The position numbers and the translations under genes were made by a program. Below are positions 34,305-46,741 of a DNA stretch of 64,000 nucleotides, in pieces. Numbering within the stretch: position 1 is the first letter of the stretch; every line of letters starts with the position of its first letter. The notes under the pieces were generated by a model. The model saw only the letters and a program-made list of their open reading frames with translations. It searched no databases and was not told the origin of the DNA. The stretch is from Aegilops tauschii subsp. strangulata (lineage: Eukaryota > Streptophyta > Magnoliopsida > Poales > Poaceae), in the NCBI RefSeq assembly GCF_002575655.3, contig NC_053035.3, positions 380,905,792 to 380,969,791 of the forward strand, read 5' to 3'.

Positions 34305-35873
34305 TGATACGTCTCCAATGTATCTATAATTTTTGATTGTTCCATGCTATAATATATTCTGTGTTGGATGTTAATGGCCTTATTTATACACTTCTATATT
34401 ATTTTTGGGACTAACCTGTTAACCCAAGGCCCCGTGCAAATTGCTATTTTTTGTCTATTTTAGTGTTTCGTAGAGAAGGAATATCAAACGGAGTCCAAAC
34501 GGAATGAAACCTTCGGGACCGTGATTTTTGGAACAAACATGATCTACAGGACTTGGAGTGGACGTCAAGGAATAAACGAGGAGGCCACGAGGCAGGGGGC
34601 GCGCCTACCCCCATGGGCGCGCCCTCCACCCTCGTGGCTCCACCGACCTACTTCTTCCTCCTATATATACCTACGTACCCCGAAACCATCGAGGAGCACC
34701 ACAAAACCCTATTTCCACCACCGCAACCTTCTGTACCCGTGAGATCCCATCTTGGGGCCTTTTCCGGCGCTCCACCGGAGGGGGAATCGATCACGGAGGG
34801 CTTCTACATCAACACCATAGACTCTCCGATGATGTGTGAGTAGTTTACCACAGACCTTCGGGTCCATAGTTATTAGCTAGATGGCTTCTTCTCTCTCTTT
34901 GGATCACAATACAAAGTTCTCCTCGATCTTTTTGGAGATCTATTCGATATAACTCTTTTTGCGGTGTGTTTGTCGAGATCCGGTGAATTGTGGGTTTATG
35001 ATCAAGATTATCTATGAACAATATTTGAATCTTCTCTGAATTCTTTTATGTATGATTGGTTATCTTTGCAAGTCTCTTCAAATTATCAGTTTGGTTTGGC
35101 CTACTAGATTGATCTTTCTTGCAATGGGAGAAGTGCTTAGCTTTGGGTTCAATCTTGCGTTGCTCGATCCCAGTGACAGTAGGGGAAACGACACATATTG
35201 TATTATTGCCATCGAGGATAAAAAGATGGGGTTTATATCATATTGCTTGAGTTTATCCCTCTACATCGTGTCATCTTACCTAATGCGCTACTCTGTTCTT
35301 ATGAACTTAATACTCTAGATGCATGCTGGATAGCGGTCGATGTGTGGAGTAATAGTAGGAGATGCAGGCAGGAGTCGGTCTACTTGTCATGGACGTGATG
35401 CCTATATACATAATCATGCCTAGATATTCTCATAATTATGCACTTTTCTATCAATTGCTTGACAGTAATTTGTTCACCCACCGTAATACTTATGCTATCT
35501 TGAGAGAAGCCACAAGTGAAACCTATGGCCCCCGGGTCTATTTTCCATCATATTAATCTTCCGTCAACTAGCTATTTCTGGCGCCGTTTATTTTGCAATC
35601 TTTACTTTTAATCTTTATCATAAAGATACCAAAAATATTATCTTATCATCTCTATCAGATCTCACTTTTGCAAGTGGCCATGAAGGGATTGACAACCCCT
35701 TTATCGCGTTGGTTGCAAGGTTCTTATTTGTTTGTGTAGGTACGAGGGACTTGCGTGTGGCCTCATACTGGATTGATACCTTGGTTCTCAAAAACTAAGG
35801 GAAATACTTACGCAACTTGCGGCATCACCCTTTCCTCTTCACGGGAAAACCAACGCATGCTCAAGTGGTAGCA
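34305..35873 (+). repeat. Element D: 3' LTR (1569 bp)
   Basis: Starts TGATACGTCTCCAATGTATC and ends CAAGTGGTAGCA, paired with 28329-29911. Confidence 0.9.
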
Positions 35874-36229
35874 CGTGGCACGTTGGGTTAGGCCCCAAAT
35901 AGTGCAAGGACAGGTGGCAGGAGAGAGCTGCGCACATTGCTTCGCCATGGCGACCAGTCAACCCAACATCCACTATGCGCAATTACTGCGCGTCGTGGGG
36001 TCGCGGGGCGTTTGCAGCGATGGTAAAACGGTAAATTTTTGAAGCATCGTTCCCCTGTCAAACTTCCCCAACTCTTAAGAGCAGAGGAAATCGGAACGGA
36101 ATGATTCATCTGTCTCTCGCCCCACTCCCCCATCTTCTTCCTTTGCCAGTCAAGCGCCAGTTTTCGTCTTGCCCCGCCTTCCGCCGCTACCCAACGAATC
36201 TCTTCCCCCTTCTCTACATCACCGCAGTG
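35874..36229 (+). promoter_or_regulatory. Leader/promoter region of the element C plus-strand ORF
   Basis: About 350 bp between the element D insertion and the first long ORF of C. It becomes pyrimidine-rich (TCTTCTTCC, CTCTTCCCCCTTCTC) before ATG 36230, like a plant 5' UTR. No TATA box was assigned. D inserted just upstream, which would have disturbed any promoter further left. Confidence 0.35.
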
Positions 36230-39200
36230 ATGGGGAAGAAACCCGCGAAAAAGCCGGCAACCGGGGCAAAAGAAACCGCCGTCAAGGAGAACAAGAGGTC
36301 AGCGGAGCTGAATAAGAAATGGAGCGAGGGCGTTCTCTTCATTCCGTCCAACTTGAGCGGCCCCGTCTTTCAGGCGAAGTACATGTACCTGTGGGGGCGG
36401 CCTGTCGAGAGGGGGCATGGAGCGCTCCTGGTCTATGAGGCGGGCGAGGTGAATCCCCCTGACTCCTATCTGTTCTTCGTTGCTTATTTCATCTGCGGGT
36501 TGTGTCCTCCTTTTTCTGAGTTCTTTGAGGCAATCGTGAACATCTATGGATTCCACCTCCTCGATTTCACGCCGAATGCAATGGCGACCATGGCCATCTT
36601 CGCGCATTTGTGAGAGAATTTTGTCGGAGTGAAGCCCAATGTGGATCTATTCCGGCATTACTTCGCCCTGCGGGTGGAGAGAAGAGTCAACCGCTCTGGG
36701 ATCATCAGCTGGATATCTCAGTCGAAGAAGAACTACCTCCCGGGGTACCAACGTGAGAGGTGGGAGGAATGGAGAGGGGATTGGTGTTGGATCCAGGACA
36801 AAGAAGCCCGCGAGTTTTGCGCTGCGTGGGAGGAGTGCATCGAGCGCGGCAAGGACTGGAGCGCAAGGGCCTTTCTGATGACAGGCTGCGCCTGGCAATC
36901 AACAGGATCACCCGCCTAGCGGCTACCGGGCTAACTATCGAGCATGTGGGGGTAGACTTCCTCCGCCGCCATATCTCCCCGCCGCAGGACATGGACAGGC
37001 CTGTGTGACTATATGGTAGCGCGGCGGACAGGATGAGGCTGTTGCCGGGGCTGGCAAATAACTTGTCAGTTTATGGCCATGCTTGGCTGTGCGACCAGCT
37101 GTTTGGCCACTTCGAGATGTTCAGGCTCCCGGCAACCGTCGTCCCTCTGAATATCAACTCCGCCCGGGATCAAATACTGAAGTGGATGCCCGATTGTAAC
37201 GCCGAGGGAGTATCGGGCACCTGGCAGCTCCCTTCTCTTGATGAAGAGCTCCAGTGGTTGAGCACCCTGGTGGAGAAGGCCACCAGGGTCAAAGATGGAA
37301 TGTACAAACGAACCTCTGCTGCAAAGGTGGCATATATTCTGAAGAGAGCCGCGGAGGATAAGGATGCCTGCTGCACAAAAATGGAGAACGCCGCAAAGGC
37401 CGGGAAGGGCAAAGGCAAGGCTGGGAACGGGAGCTCTTCCCAGGGTGGCAGCAAGGTGCATGCCTCAGAAGATACTGCCAGGGAAGAGCTTGTCGGGGAT
37501 AACTTTGCCGGGCTAGATGCTCTAGCCACAGCAGCAAAGGAGCCCAGGAGGGAGAGGAGGCAGAGAGGGAGGGGAGCGCGGCAGTGGCCCCTGAAGAGGA
37601 ATGGCTTGCCGCAGGACTGCAAGCCCCCGCACCGGATCCAGACCAGCGCACCCGCAGGCGCGGCGCAGTCCGAGGAGCGGCGTCCTCCAACCCGGCGCTA
37701 CCCACCAAGAGGGTGAGGAAGACCTCTACCAAGACTACCAAGGCCGAGGGGGCATGTCACCAATCCCCTCGTCTCGCTCGGGCCAGGGCATCTTCCGCCA
37801 AGCGGTCGGCGGTCTCAGAGGAGGAGTCCAGCTCCAGTCCTCGTTCGAGCTCCTCGGAGAGCTCGCCTTCTCCTGAGCTCTTGGTGTCGCGGCAAGCGTC
37901 GAAGCTGCCGGGGGTTCCACCCTCCCGTATCTAAAGAGAGGGCGGGAATCCCCCTCCCACGGAATTTAACTTGAACTCCATGCTCCTTGCGGAAGAGTAA
38001 GGGAGATTTCTCTTTGCGGTTGATATCTCTTCAAGTGGATTTGAATGTTTTTGTTGACTAGCCTCTTGCCTTTGTTTGTTGTTGCCGATCAGGGAGGTGG
38101 AGGAGGACACGGAGACTCACGTCCACCACTCCCGGAAGAGACTCTGGCGTCTTGGGTCGCTGAAGGGCGTGGAGGGCTCAGCTTCGGCAGGGAAGCATGC
38201 AGAAGATCCCGTGTCGAGCCCCCAGCTCAGCCCCCGGTCTGAAAGCAGAGACTTGACCCTGCCTGCCGGTGATGGTGGAGACGGCCTTCCCGTCCCTTCA
38301 CGCGGAGGGGGTGAGGTAACGCAGGGCGAGTCGCTCCTCGAGGAGCACACCTTCCCCGCCTCCCAAGCCAAAGAAGTCGCCGTGGAATCCTCCGCGACAC
38401 AGATGGTGCAGAAGGCTGACGGGACTACCTCAGCAGTGGAGGAAGCTCGTGACCCGGCAACGACTGTTGCCGGGGAAACGAAGACCCCTGCCCGGCAGAC
38501 TTCCCTAGCTTTTCAACTTGATTTTTCTTCTTTTATACTCTGGCTACCTCCATTGGCTTCTTCGACTACTCCGATGCTTTTATCTTTCCATTTGTTCACT
38601 GCCTCCTTCCACCTGCAGATCCCCAGGCTGAAGAACCAGACCTGTTGGAGGTAGTGGCCGGCATAGGGAGGTCTGCCGCAGATGAAGCCGTGAAGGTCGC
38701 GGCTGTTGAGGGGCAGGATCTCGCTGCCGGGGGAACACAAGGTTCCTTGGCAGTGGTGGAGCATTCTCTGGAGAGCACCCCGGTGCAGGAAGTGGTCATT
38801 GAGGCGAAGATTCCTCTTCAGACCATGGGTCCACTCCCTTCCTCCGGGGGTGCTGCTGATGTCCCGCCGTCGTCCTCGAACACACTAGCCATGCTGTCAT
38901 TGTTGCCTGATATCGGAGCCCCTGACCCGTCCTTGACAGACGCGGAGCTTGATGAAGAGCTTCAACGTCTTTTGGCACCACTTCATCTGGAAGGCGGGAA
39001 GGCTGACGACACAGCTGCCATCACCATGGATTTGTCCTTCATTGAATCCATGGCGGTGGGCTTGAAGGAAATGCAGGACCGACACAGCCAGAAGTGGCAG
39101 GAGCTCAAGGAGCGGCGCGAATCTGCCGGCCAAGTGGATCAGAAACTGAAGGACAAGTGCCTGGAATTGCGTGACTGCCACGACAAGCAGTTCAAGGCAC

Positions 39201-40166
39201 TCATGAAGCAGCAAGAGATCCTCCAGATGATGAGGGAGGACATCGTGGCCTGGGAGGGACGCTTGGCGGAGTATAAGGTATCTCTAGATGCCAGGGAAAG
39301 GGAGATCTCCCTTCGGCAAGAGAATCTTGAAGCTACCCTCCATGCCAAGGATGAGAGTTTGGAGGCCTTGGTGCAGCAACGCACCAAGGAATTGAAGGAT
39401 GAACACGGGTCTGCCCTGGACGCCCTTTCTACTGGTCATGCGGCTTAGCTGAAGAAGTTTGTTGATGATCTAGATGCCGCATCCTCTGCTAAGGCTGAGC
39501 TCGAATGGCAGGTGGCCAAGCTGAACGAAGACCTTGTCGGGAATGCCAAAGAGGTGGAGGCACTCAAAGAAAAGGCACGACAAGCAGAGCTTCACTTGGC
39601 TGATGTGCAGTCGTAGCTCTCCTCCAAGACCCAAAGCCTCGAGGCCGCCAACAACAATATCTCTGATATGAAGGCAAGGATCGGCTCGCTGGAGCAGTCG
39701 ATGGAGTCCCTCGAATCCCGGCAGCAGCTGTTGTCCAAGCACTTGGAGACCGTGCCTCCGGCAAGACGAGGAGGACAGGCTGACGAACCGGGTCGATATG
39801 AACAACCTCTGGATCAAGAGCCTGGTTGACGTCGCAGAGCGTCTTGGTGCTCAAGCTACGGCGATGGGCCTGGACGGTCCAGTCTATTCAGCTAGCGTGC
39901 AGGAGGTCCCGAGTGTCAAGTTGGGGATCTTGTTTGACGAGCTAGTCGACAAGTTGAAGGTCCATTAAGAGGGGAAGACCGAGCGTTTCGCGAACGAGTC
40001 GCGGAAGCTTGCTCACAATGCCTTCTTCATGGTCTTGAGCAATATCGCCTGTCGCCACCCAGAGCTCGACCTTCATGACGGCTTCAAGAGGCCGCCAGCG
40101 GGTGCTGACGTCGCCGCCGCTGAGAAGAAGGCCACTCCCCTCGGCGACAGGGTTCTCCGTGTTTAA
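36101..40166 (+). pseudogene. Element C: plus-strand ORF with 'putative gypsy type transposon' (Transposase_28-like) N-terminus and long coiled coil, decayed
   Basis: Likely start ATG 36230 (MGKKPAKKPATGAKETA; an in-frame ATG lies at 36101). The N-terminal domain (PDSYLFFVAYFICGLCPPFS, FEAIVNIYGFHLLDFTPN) matches my memory of the plant family annotated as putative gypsy-type transposon. A Lys/Ser-rich linker follows (KAGKGKGKAGNGSSSQGG, EEESSSSPRSSSSESS), then a long coiled coil from about 38900 (EREISLRQENLEATLHAKDE) and a C-terminal block ending TAA 40164-40166. Breaks: TGA 36611, a frameshift near 36865, another near 37560, TAG 39446, TAG 39614, a frameshift near 39755 and TAA 39966. Acceptor-like AG sites near 38090 and 38618 suggest introns. 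Its function in the element is unknown; the orientation is opposite to that of the LTRs. Confidence 0.7.
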
Positions 40167-41305
40167 GCTATTCTTTCTGGTCCTGTAACAAAACGTGACG
40201 CATATCTTGTCTTTAGTCGTTTTATCACTAGTGTTTGTGCGAAATTGGTATTCCTTGCTAAATCTTTAAATGTGTGTCTATCCCGTAAAATTCTATATGC
40301 TTGTGTTCGTATGATCAATTCCTATGTATGCTCCGGATGCCTGCCGATATCATATTGCCGCGATTGTCGTAAGGGTCCAGCCCTTAACAGTCATCTTGGC
40401 GTGGATGCGTCTCGGCAGGTTTTTCCTAGGTAGCACTCGATGCAGCCTCTCGACCCGTGAGCGTGGCTCTGGACAGGACGAGGGTGCGATCAAAGAAACT
40501 AGCCGAGGTTCCATTGCATGAGGGATTTCTCGATACAAACACTCGCTAGAATTTAAGGGATAAACAACTGCAAGAATCTAACAATGCATCAACAAGAAGT
40601 GATAATGTTGACTTAGCTTTCATTTTAAACTTCATTTTCTCCTGCCGGGCCACGCGCGTTCGATGCGTTCACGGCGTCCGAAGAAGTAGAAGGCAATTGG
40701 ATGATTTCCATGCTGCCGGAAAGGATCGTCATGTATTTGCGGGCATAGGGGCACAGTGGCGAGGTTCTCTGATCCTCTCCCCTTTTTGCTCCCCCTCCCC
40801 TCGAGTCAGTGCATCGGCTGCCGTCGCATGGGTTGTGCCAATGCGGGCAGCCTCGCCGAAGTATGCTTGCCGGGGCATCGACCGATGGACTCATACCAGC
40901 ATTCTGCTTAGGATTACCCACGGTGGGGAAAATGCTAGACCAAGCATCGCATGGTAATCGTCGACACGGATGACGCTGAGGCTAAAGCAACTCGACTGCT
41001 AATGAGGTGGAGGGATAGGAGGGAGGGAGTTCGTGCTCGTACATCTTGTGCCCCTTCCTCCGCACAGCGCTCGAATGACGACAACGCCATACGAGCCGCC
41101 GGAGAAAATCCCTCGCCATCAGTCATGGCCTTGGTTGTAACCATTGCCACAACGAGTCTTGGAGAGCGACAACGCGGTGCAAGAGTGGATCTTCCCCTAC
41201 TCCACGTTCGTGTCGCCATGGGCGCCACGGTCGATGACACTGTCGATGGCGAAGATGGTGATGAAGATGACGCACTGCGCACGTTTCAGGTTCGCGCAAG
41301 CAAAC
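40167..41305 (-). other. Element C: leader after its 5' LTR, no gag-pol
   Basis: This stretch lies between the plus-strand ORF and the primer-binding site, where gag would be expected on the minus strand. A minus-strand open frame (40935-41282) has no gag, zinc-knuckle or protease motif. I see no pol remnant, so gag-pol is missing, not just mutated. Confidence 0.5.
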
Positions 41306-41323
41306 CCCCTACCTGGCGCGCCA
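41306..41323 (-). other. Element C: primer-binding site (minus strand)
   Basis: On the minus strand this reads TGGCGCGCCAGGTAGGGG, four bases after the LTR end at 41328. It begins TGG, as expected for pairing with a tRNA 3' CCA end. It shows that the right LTR is the 5' LTR of C. Confidence 0.7.
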
Positions 41324-41327
41324 AAGA

Positions 41328-42230
41328 TGTCACGGGATATCCGCGGCCACCTATGGGACCAGGCGGCCCCTTGCTAGTTCGGCGTGGGGACATCGCGTTG
41401 CACAAAGAACAGATCAGCGCACGGCGGCGAGCACACGAGGAATTTACCCATGTTCGGGCCGCCGCGAGGCATAAGACCCTACTCCTGCTTTGTTGGATTG
41501 ATGGTGGAATGTATGTGGTGGTGTGTAGTACACTTGCTCGGCAAGGTCTGCCTCGGGGCTGCAACGACTACGCGCGTATGGTGGCTTGGGTTCAGCAACC
41601 TTCTAACCCCTTTCTATGAGTGCCATGGGCCTCCTTTTACAGATTAAGGGGTCACCACAGTGGCAAAGTGGTCATTATCCACTGATATGATAGCAAACAG
41701 TGCTATCATACCTAACTCCGCGGGCTGCCAGGGTGCATTAAATGCACCACTCAGTGTCACGTCACCGGTCGCCTGGCAAGGCCTGCCGGGCTATCTTGCC
41801 AGCTTCGCGCCTATTTTCTTGACACGTCGCAGGATGGGTGTTACTTGTTGGTTTCTTCCGTAGGAAATGGCCGCCATGTGGAGAATGGCTGCCACTTAAT
41901 CATCTTGCGGCTGGACACCGCACTAATTGAAGACATGGGTCGTGCTTGAGTGGTTGGCGGGGTGGTTCAACCCCCGCGGGCCCCGGCAGGCTCTGCCGAG
42001 GAGTCTTGGCTGCTTGCTTCTGGCGGTGGCCTCACCCCTTGCCGGGCTTGCCTGCCCGTCAAGGGAGGCCTTTCTTTCGCCGATACCTCACTCCTTTGGC
42101 TCGGTCTTGGTCTCTATGATCTGCGTGTTGGTTCTTCCAGTCTCTTGGTTTCTTGTGTTTTGGCTCGGCCTTGGCTTGTCTGTGCACGAGTCAGGGGAAA
42201 AATGCATACCCCTGTATATTTTCCCTGACA
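41328..42230 (-). repeat. Element C: LTR at the right (5' LTR in its own orientation, 903 bp)
   Basis: Starts TGTCACGGGATATCCGCGG and ends TATTTTCCCTGACA on the plus strand; the partner is 27381-28293. Confidence 0.9.
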
Positions 42231-42235
42231 CATTT

Positions 42236-43009
42236 ATTTCAGCACGGCCTTTCATCCTAAAACAAGTGGCCAAGTTGAAAGATTCAATCAAACCCTTGAA
42301 GGCATGCTAAGAGCTTGTGTCATCTCTTTCGGTATGAAGTGGGAAGATTGCCTCCCATATGCCGAGTTCTCCTACAACAACAGCTACCAAGCATGTTCGG
42401 GCAAGGCCCCTTTCGAATTTCTATATGGCACCTCTCAACTGGTCCAAGACTGGTGAACACCAACTTCTTGGCAGTGACTTGATCACAGAAGCTGAAGAAA
42501 TGTGTATCGTCCGTGAAAATCTCAAAGACGCGCAATCGTGCCAGAAGAGTTACTATGATAGCAAGCACCGTGACTTGGCTTTCGAGATTGGAGACCATGT
42601 CTATCTCCGAGTCTCTCCAATGAAAGGAACTCAACGCTTCGGTATCAAAGGGAAGCTTGCCCAAAGATATGTGGGTCCTTTCAAGATTGTTGGCAGAAGA
42701 GGTGACCTTGCCTATCAACTTGAGCTCCCTTCCAACTTCTCAAATGTGCATGATGTGTTTCATGTGTCACAACTTCGCAAGTCACTCAAGACGCCCTAGC
42801 ACACTATCGACTTCGAAGAGATTGATCTTCAAGCAGACTTGTCTTATCTTGAGCATCCCGTTGCCATTCTTGAAGAAACCAAGCGCAAAACTCGCAACAA
42901 GTCGATCAAGTTCCTGAAAGTTAAGTGGTCTCACCATTCCAACCGAGAAGCTACTTGGGAGCGCGAGGATCACCTCCGTTCCGAATATCCGGAGTTCTTT
43001 CGGTCCTAG
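42236..43009 (+). pseudogene. Element B: integrase C-terminal part and chromodomain
   Basis: Continues B's integrase beyond element C: FSTAFHPKTSGQVERFNQTL contains the catalytic Glu, followed by [12 protein letters not shown] and the C-terminal module (GDHVYLRVSPMKGTQRFGIK). A frame change lies near 42430. After TAG 42797 the frame continues through a chromodomain (SIKFLKVKWSHHSNREATWE) to TAG 43007-43009. Short purine tract GTGGAGGAGAG precedes the LTR at 43046. Confidence 0.9.
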
Positions 43010-43045
43010 ATCTCGGGATGAGATCCTTTTGTAGTGGAGGAGAGT

Positions 43046-45192
43046 TGTAACACCCCATATGTAAAACTTCCATATTTTGGCAATGTATCCAACCTTGTCA
43101 TGACCTATTCCAAGTGGTTTCCTCCATGTTGGTTTCATTTTGGGTTTTGCTTTGTTTTATTTATTGCATTGCCTTTCTATTCTTGTCATATTCCATTTTG
43201 CCCTCATATGTTTGCATCATGTTCATATCAATGTTGTGTTGTGCTTATGTCAACTTGCATTTCCATGATATTCATGCATGATATGTTGTTGCATGCTCTA
43301 TGTGGATCCAAGCATCACCACCACCTTCTATCCCTTCCTTTCTTTCATTTTGCAAGGGCATTTATCCTCACTCCATTAATGTTCCTCTTTGCCTCACAAA
43401 TCTTGCACCATGCCTCTCTGCCAAGTTTCCACTTATTTGGAGTTGTTTTGGTTAGGTTCAAAAATGGTCCAAGTTTGAATATAATTCAAACTTGTTTTAT
43501 TTTTATACCTCTAAAAATGCCCACCGCTATTTATTCAATTAGTGGATAATCCCAGGAGCTTGGGAATATTTTCATACCTCCCAAATTCCTCTTCTAGCCC
43601 CTTGCACTTTTCTCTTTGTTTTTCTGTTTGAGGAAAAAGAAACAAAAAGTAAAGCAGCAGCAGCAGCTACCTGGGCCTCGACCTCCAGCCGGCCCAGCTA
43701 GCCCACGCGCTAGCGAGCTCAGCCAGCCTGCGCGCTCCCCTTCCCTACCTTTTCTCACCCAGGCGCGCACGCACCCCCGCTAGCACGCGCCCTCGTGGCC
43801 AAGCTGGCCCCAGTTGTTAGCGACTGAGCACGCTCCCGCACCCACCATTTCGTCCTCCTCTCCCCGTCGCCATGGGGACCGCGCAGCCGAGAGCGCGTGA
43901 GCTCGCGCCGCTCGCCCTAGCCCCTATTAAACCCGCTCTCCTTGTCCTCTCCCTCTCCTAGGGTTTCCCTCGTCCACCGCCGTCGTCGCCTTATAGGTTT
44001 AGCCACCAGATCCGCTGTCCCCTTCATGCCCGAGTGTGTCCAGGAGCATGTTCATCGTCGCCGGCATGCTTACCATCGTTTGCAACCCCGCCAACCGTGT
44101 TCGTCGCCTTCCCCGACGTCGTCTATGTCCCCGTCATCGACTACGGAGGCCTAGGACGCCAAGTTGCGGCATCGTCTTCCTCGTCTTCGAGTCCGGCTGC
44201 CCGTAGCTGTTCGATCATCGCCATGCTCGCTCCGTCCACCTCCCGTCGATCCGAGCGCACCCACGTGCTAGTGGTGAGCTCCTGACCATCCCCAGCTATC
44301 TTTCCCCCTCGATCGCGCTGTTCTTCTCCATTTTCCATGTTCGCCGAGTCCGCCACCGTCGGACTTCGTCTCCGGTGAGTGCTCCGACCTCCATAGCACC
44401 TCCGCGCGTGGCCGTCGTCTCCGACGCGTCTCGTAGACTCGATCCGCGCCCTCAGCCACTCACTTAGGTCGCCGATGCGTCGCCTTCGTGCTCGACGTCG
44501 ACGCCTCTTTACCTCGTCGCCGGCATCGCCTCAGTCGTCGTCTGGTGCGGCGAGACACACGCGCGTGAGCGGGATCGCCTGCTGGTCCTTTTTGCGCACC
44601 TCCGTCGTGACGTAGGGTCAGCGGAGAAACTCCGGTGAGCCCTCCGCCGCGCTCTGTCCGTGGCTGGTGCCCTCCTCTGTTTCCTCTGCTCAGGCGACGT
44701 CTGCGTCACCATCATGTGGGACCCCGCGGGCCCCACCAGTTAGCCACACACACAGCCAGCCCCACCTGCCAGCCACACACCCACACACGCACTCTCACAC
44801 CGGACACGTGGACCCACGGGCCCACTTGTCATCCTCTCAAGGCTTAGATCTAGCCAAATCGGGCCTGTTTCCATTTTGGGCCATTCCAAATCTGGCCCTT
44901 CCCCTTCTGGCTAGCCCATATCAGGAAATTTCCCTTTTAGCTAGCTTCCACTTCTGTCTTTTCCCATTTAGGGCAGTATCTCACTTAATTCTTTTGTGAG
45001 CATTTTTCTACAGCAACCCCCACACATTATATATGTTTTTGGGCTAGAAAAATCCAATGAATCCATTGATGGCATCAATTTATTTATTTGAGCAAGTTTA
45101 CACACATATCATTTCTACAATACGTTGTTGTTTTGTCATTTTTGTGCATTTTAGTACAATCATGCTATGTGGTAGTTTTGCACATGAACATG
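43046..45192 (+). repeat. Element B: 3' LTR, first part
   Basis: Starts TGTAACACCCCATATG. A GC-rich segment at 43660-44830 with CCTATTAAACCC and CTCCTAGGGTTTCCC near 43925-43970 looks like the LTR promoter and transcript start; short GC-rich frames there are not genes. Interrupted at ACATG (45188-45192) by element E; the LTR resumes at 55303. Confidence 0.85.
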
Positions 45193-46712
45193 TGATATGT
45201 ACATTTTAGATCATGCTTTTATATTGATATTTATTGCATTCTGGGTTGTTATTACACATTATATCACAATACTTATGCCTATTCCCTCTTATTTCACAAG
45301 GTTTACATGAAGAGGGAGAATGCCGGCAGGTGGAATTCTGGACTGGAAAAGGAGCAAATATTAGAGACCTATTCTGCACAACTCCAAAAGTCCTGAAACA
45401 TCATGGAGATTAGTTTTGGAATTAATAAAAAATATTGGACGAAGAAAGCACCAGAGGGGGGCCACCAGTCAGCCACAAGGGTGGAGGGCGCGCCCCACCC
45501 CCCTGGGCGCACCCCTGAACTTGTGGGCCCCCTGGCAGGCCTCCGGTGCCCATCTTCTGCTATATAGTGTCTTTCACCCTGGAAAAAATCATATAGAATC
45601 TTTTGAGATGAAGCGCCGCGGCCACGAGGCGGAACTTGGGCGGAACCAATCTAGAGCTCTGACAGAGCTGTTCTGCCGGGGAAACTTCCCTCCGGGAGGG
45701 GGAAATCATCGACATCGTCACCACCATTGATCCTCTCATCAAGAGGGGGTAAACCACCATCAACATCTTCACCAGCACCATCTCCTCTCAAACCCTAGTT
45801 CATCTCTTGTATTCGATCTTGATCCCAAAACCTCAGATTGGTACATGTGGGTTGCTAGTAGTGTTGATTACTCCTTGTAGTTGATGCTAGTTGGTTTATC
45901 CAGTGGAAGATCATATTTTCATATCCTTAATGATAATTAATACTCATCTGATGTTGAACATGAATATGCTTTGTGAGTATTTACGTTTGTTCCTGAGGAC
46001 ATGGGAGAAGTCTTGTTATAAGTAATCATGTGAATTTGGTATTCGTTCGATGTTTTGATGAGATGTATGTTGTCTTCCCTCTAGTGGTGTCATGTGAACG
46101 TGGACTACATGAAACTTCACCATTGTTTGGGACTAGGGGAAGGCATTGGGAAGTAATAAGTAGATGATGGGTTGCTAGAGTGACAGAAGCTTAAACCCTA
46201 GTTTATGCGTTGCTTCGTAAGGGGCTGATTTGGATCCATATGTTTCATGCTATGGTTAGGTTTACCTTCATACTTCTTTTGTAGTTGCGGATGCTTGCGA
46301 GAGGGGTCAATCATAAGTGGGAGGCTTGTCCAAGGAAGGACAGCACCCAATCACCGGTCCACCCCATATCAAATTATCAAAGTAACAAACGTGAATCATA
46401 TGAGCATGATGAAAACTAACTAGACAGTAATTCCCATGTCTCCTCCCGAGAGCTTTGCTTTATATAAGAGTTTGTCCAGGCTCGTCCTTTGCTACAAAAA
46501 GGATTGGGCCACCTTGCTGTACTTTATTTACACTTGTTACTTGTTACCCGTTATGAATTACCTTATCACAAAACTATTTGTTACCGATAATTTTAGTGCT
46601 TGCAGAATACCTTGCTGAAAACCACTTGTCATTTCCTTCTGCTCCTCGTTGGGTTCGACACTCTTACTTATCGAAAGGATGTCGATAGATCCCATGTACT
46701 TGTGGGTCATCA
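45193..46712 (+). repeat. Element E: 5' LTR (1520 bp)
   Basis: Starts TGATATGTACATTTTAGATC and ends CTTGTGGGTCATCA. It contains CTATATAGTG near 45561, a likely TATA region, and TCTCTTGTATTCGATCTTG further on. The partner is 53791-55302. Confidence 0.9.
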
Positions 46713-46723
46713 ACACTCTTTTC

Positions 46724-46741
46724 TGGCACCGTTGCCAGGGA
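46724..46741 (+). other. Element E: primer-binding site
   Basis: TGGCACCGTTGCCAGGGA, 11 bp after the LTR end, nearly identical to the site of element D. Confidence 0.75.

Larger units (their letters stand above)
28329..35873 (+). mobile_element. Element D: non-autonomous LTR retrotransposon inserted in C
   Basis: LTRs 28329-29911 and 34305-35873 begin TGATA(T/C)GTC(C/T)CCAATGTATC and end CAAGTGGTA(T/G)CA. The target duplication is CGTTG (28324-28328) and CGTGG (35874-35878), one mismatch. A primer-binding-like TGGCACCGTTGCTGGGGA lies at 29923 and a purine tract (AAGCTTGGGGATGC) at 34290. The 4.4-kb interior has no recognisable gag, protease, RT or integrase; it carries one unusual acidic ORF (30163-31490). 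LTR ends and primer sites resemble Athila-type gypsy elements of wheat, so gag-pol was presumably supplied by such a partner. Confidence 0.88.
27381..42230 (-). mobile_element. Element C: non-autonomous LTR retrotransposon, minus orientation, carrying a plus-strand ORF
   Basis: LTRs at 27381-28293 and 41328-42230 start TGTC(G/A)CGGGATATCC and end GACA. The 5-bp duplication is CATTC (27376-27380) and CATTT (42231-42235), one mismatch. Joining B across it restores reading through the integrase. Orientation comes from the site next to the right LTR, which read on the minus strand is TGGCGCGCCAGGTAGGGG (primer-binding type), and from the purine tract GGCTTATGCCCGGGGGCTTA read on the minus strand next to the left LTR. 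The element therefore runs right to left. No gag-pol is present; the interior holds one long plus-strand ORF relic (36101-40166) and the inserted element D. This recalls Tat-lineage gypsy elements, some of which carry an antisense ORF near the 3' end. Confidence 0.85.

Noticed and set aside
40935..41282. Minus-strand frame that might be the gag of element C
   Set aside because: Position fits a leader or gag, but no gag or zinc-knuckle signature is present and composition is Ser/Ala/Arg-rich by base bias.
43942..44999. GC-rich frames in the LTR of element B
   Set aside because: They lie in the LTR promoter/leader region, which is GC-rich in long gypsy LTRs; frames overlap on both strands and carry no domain.
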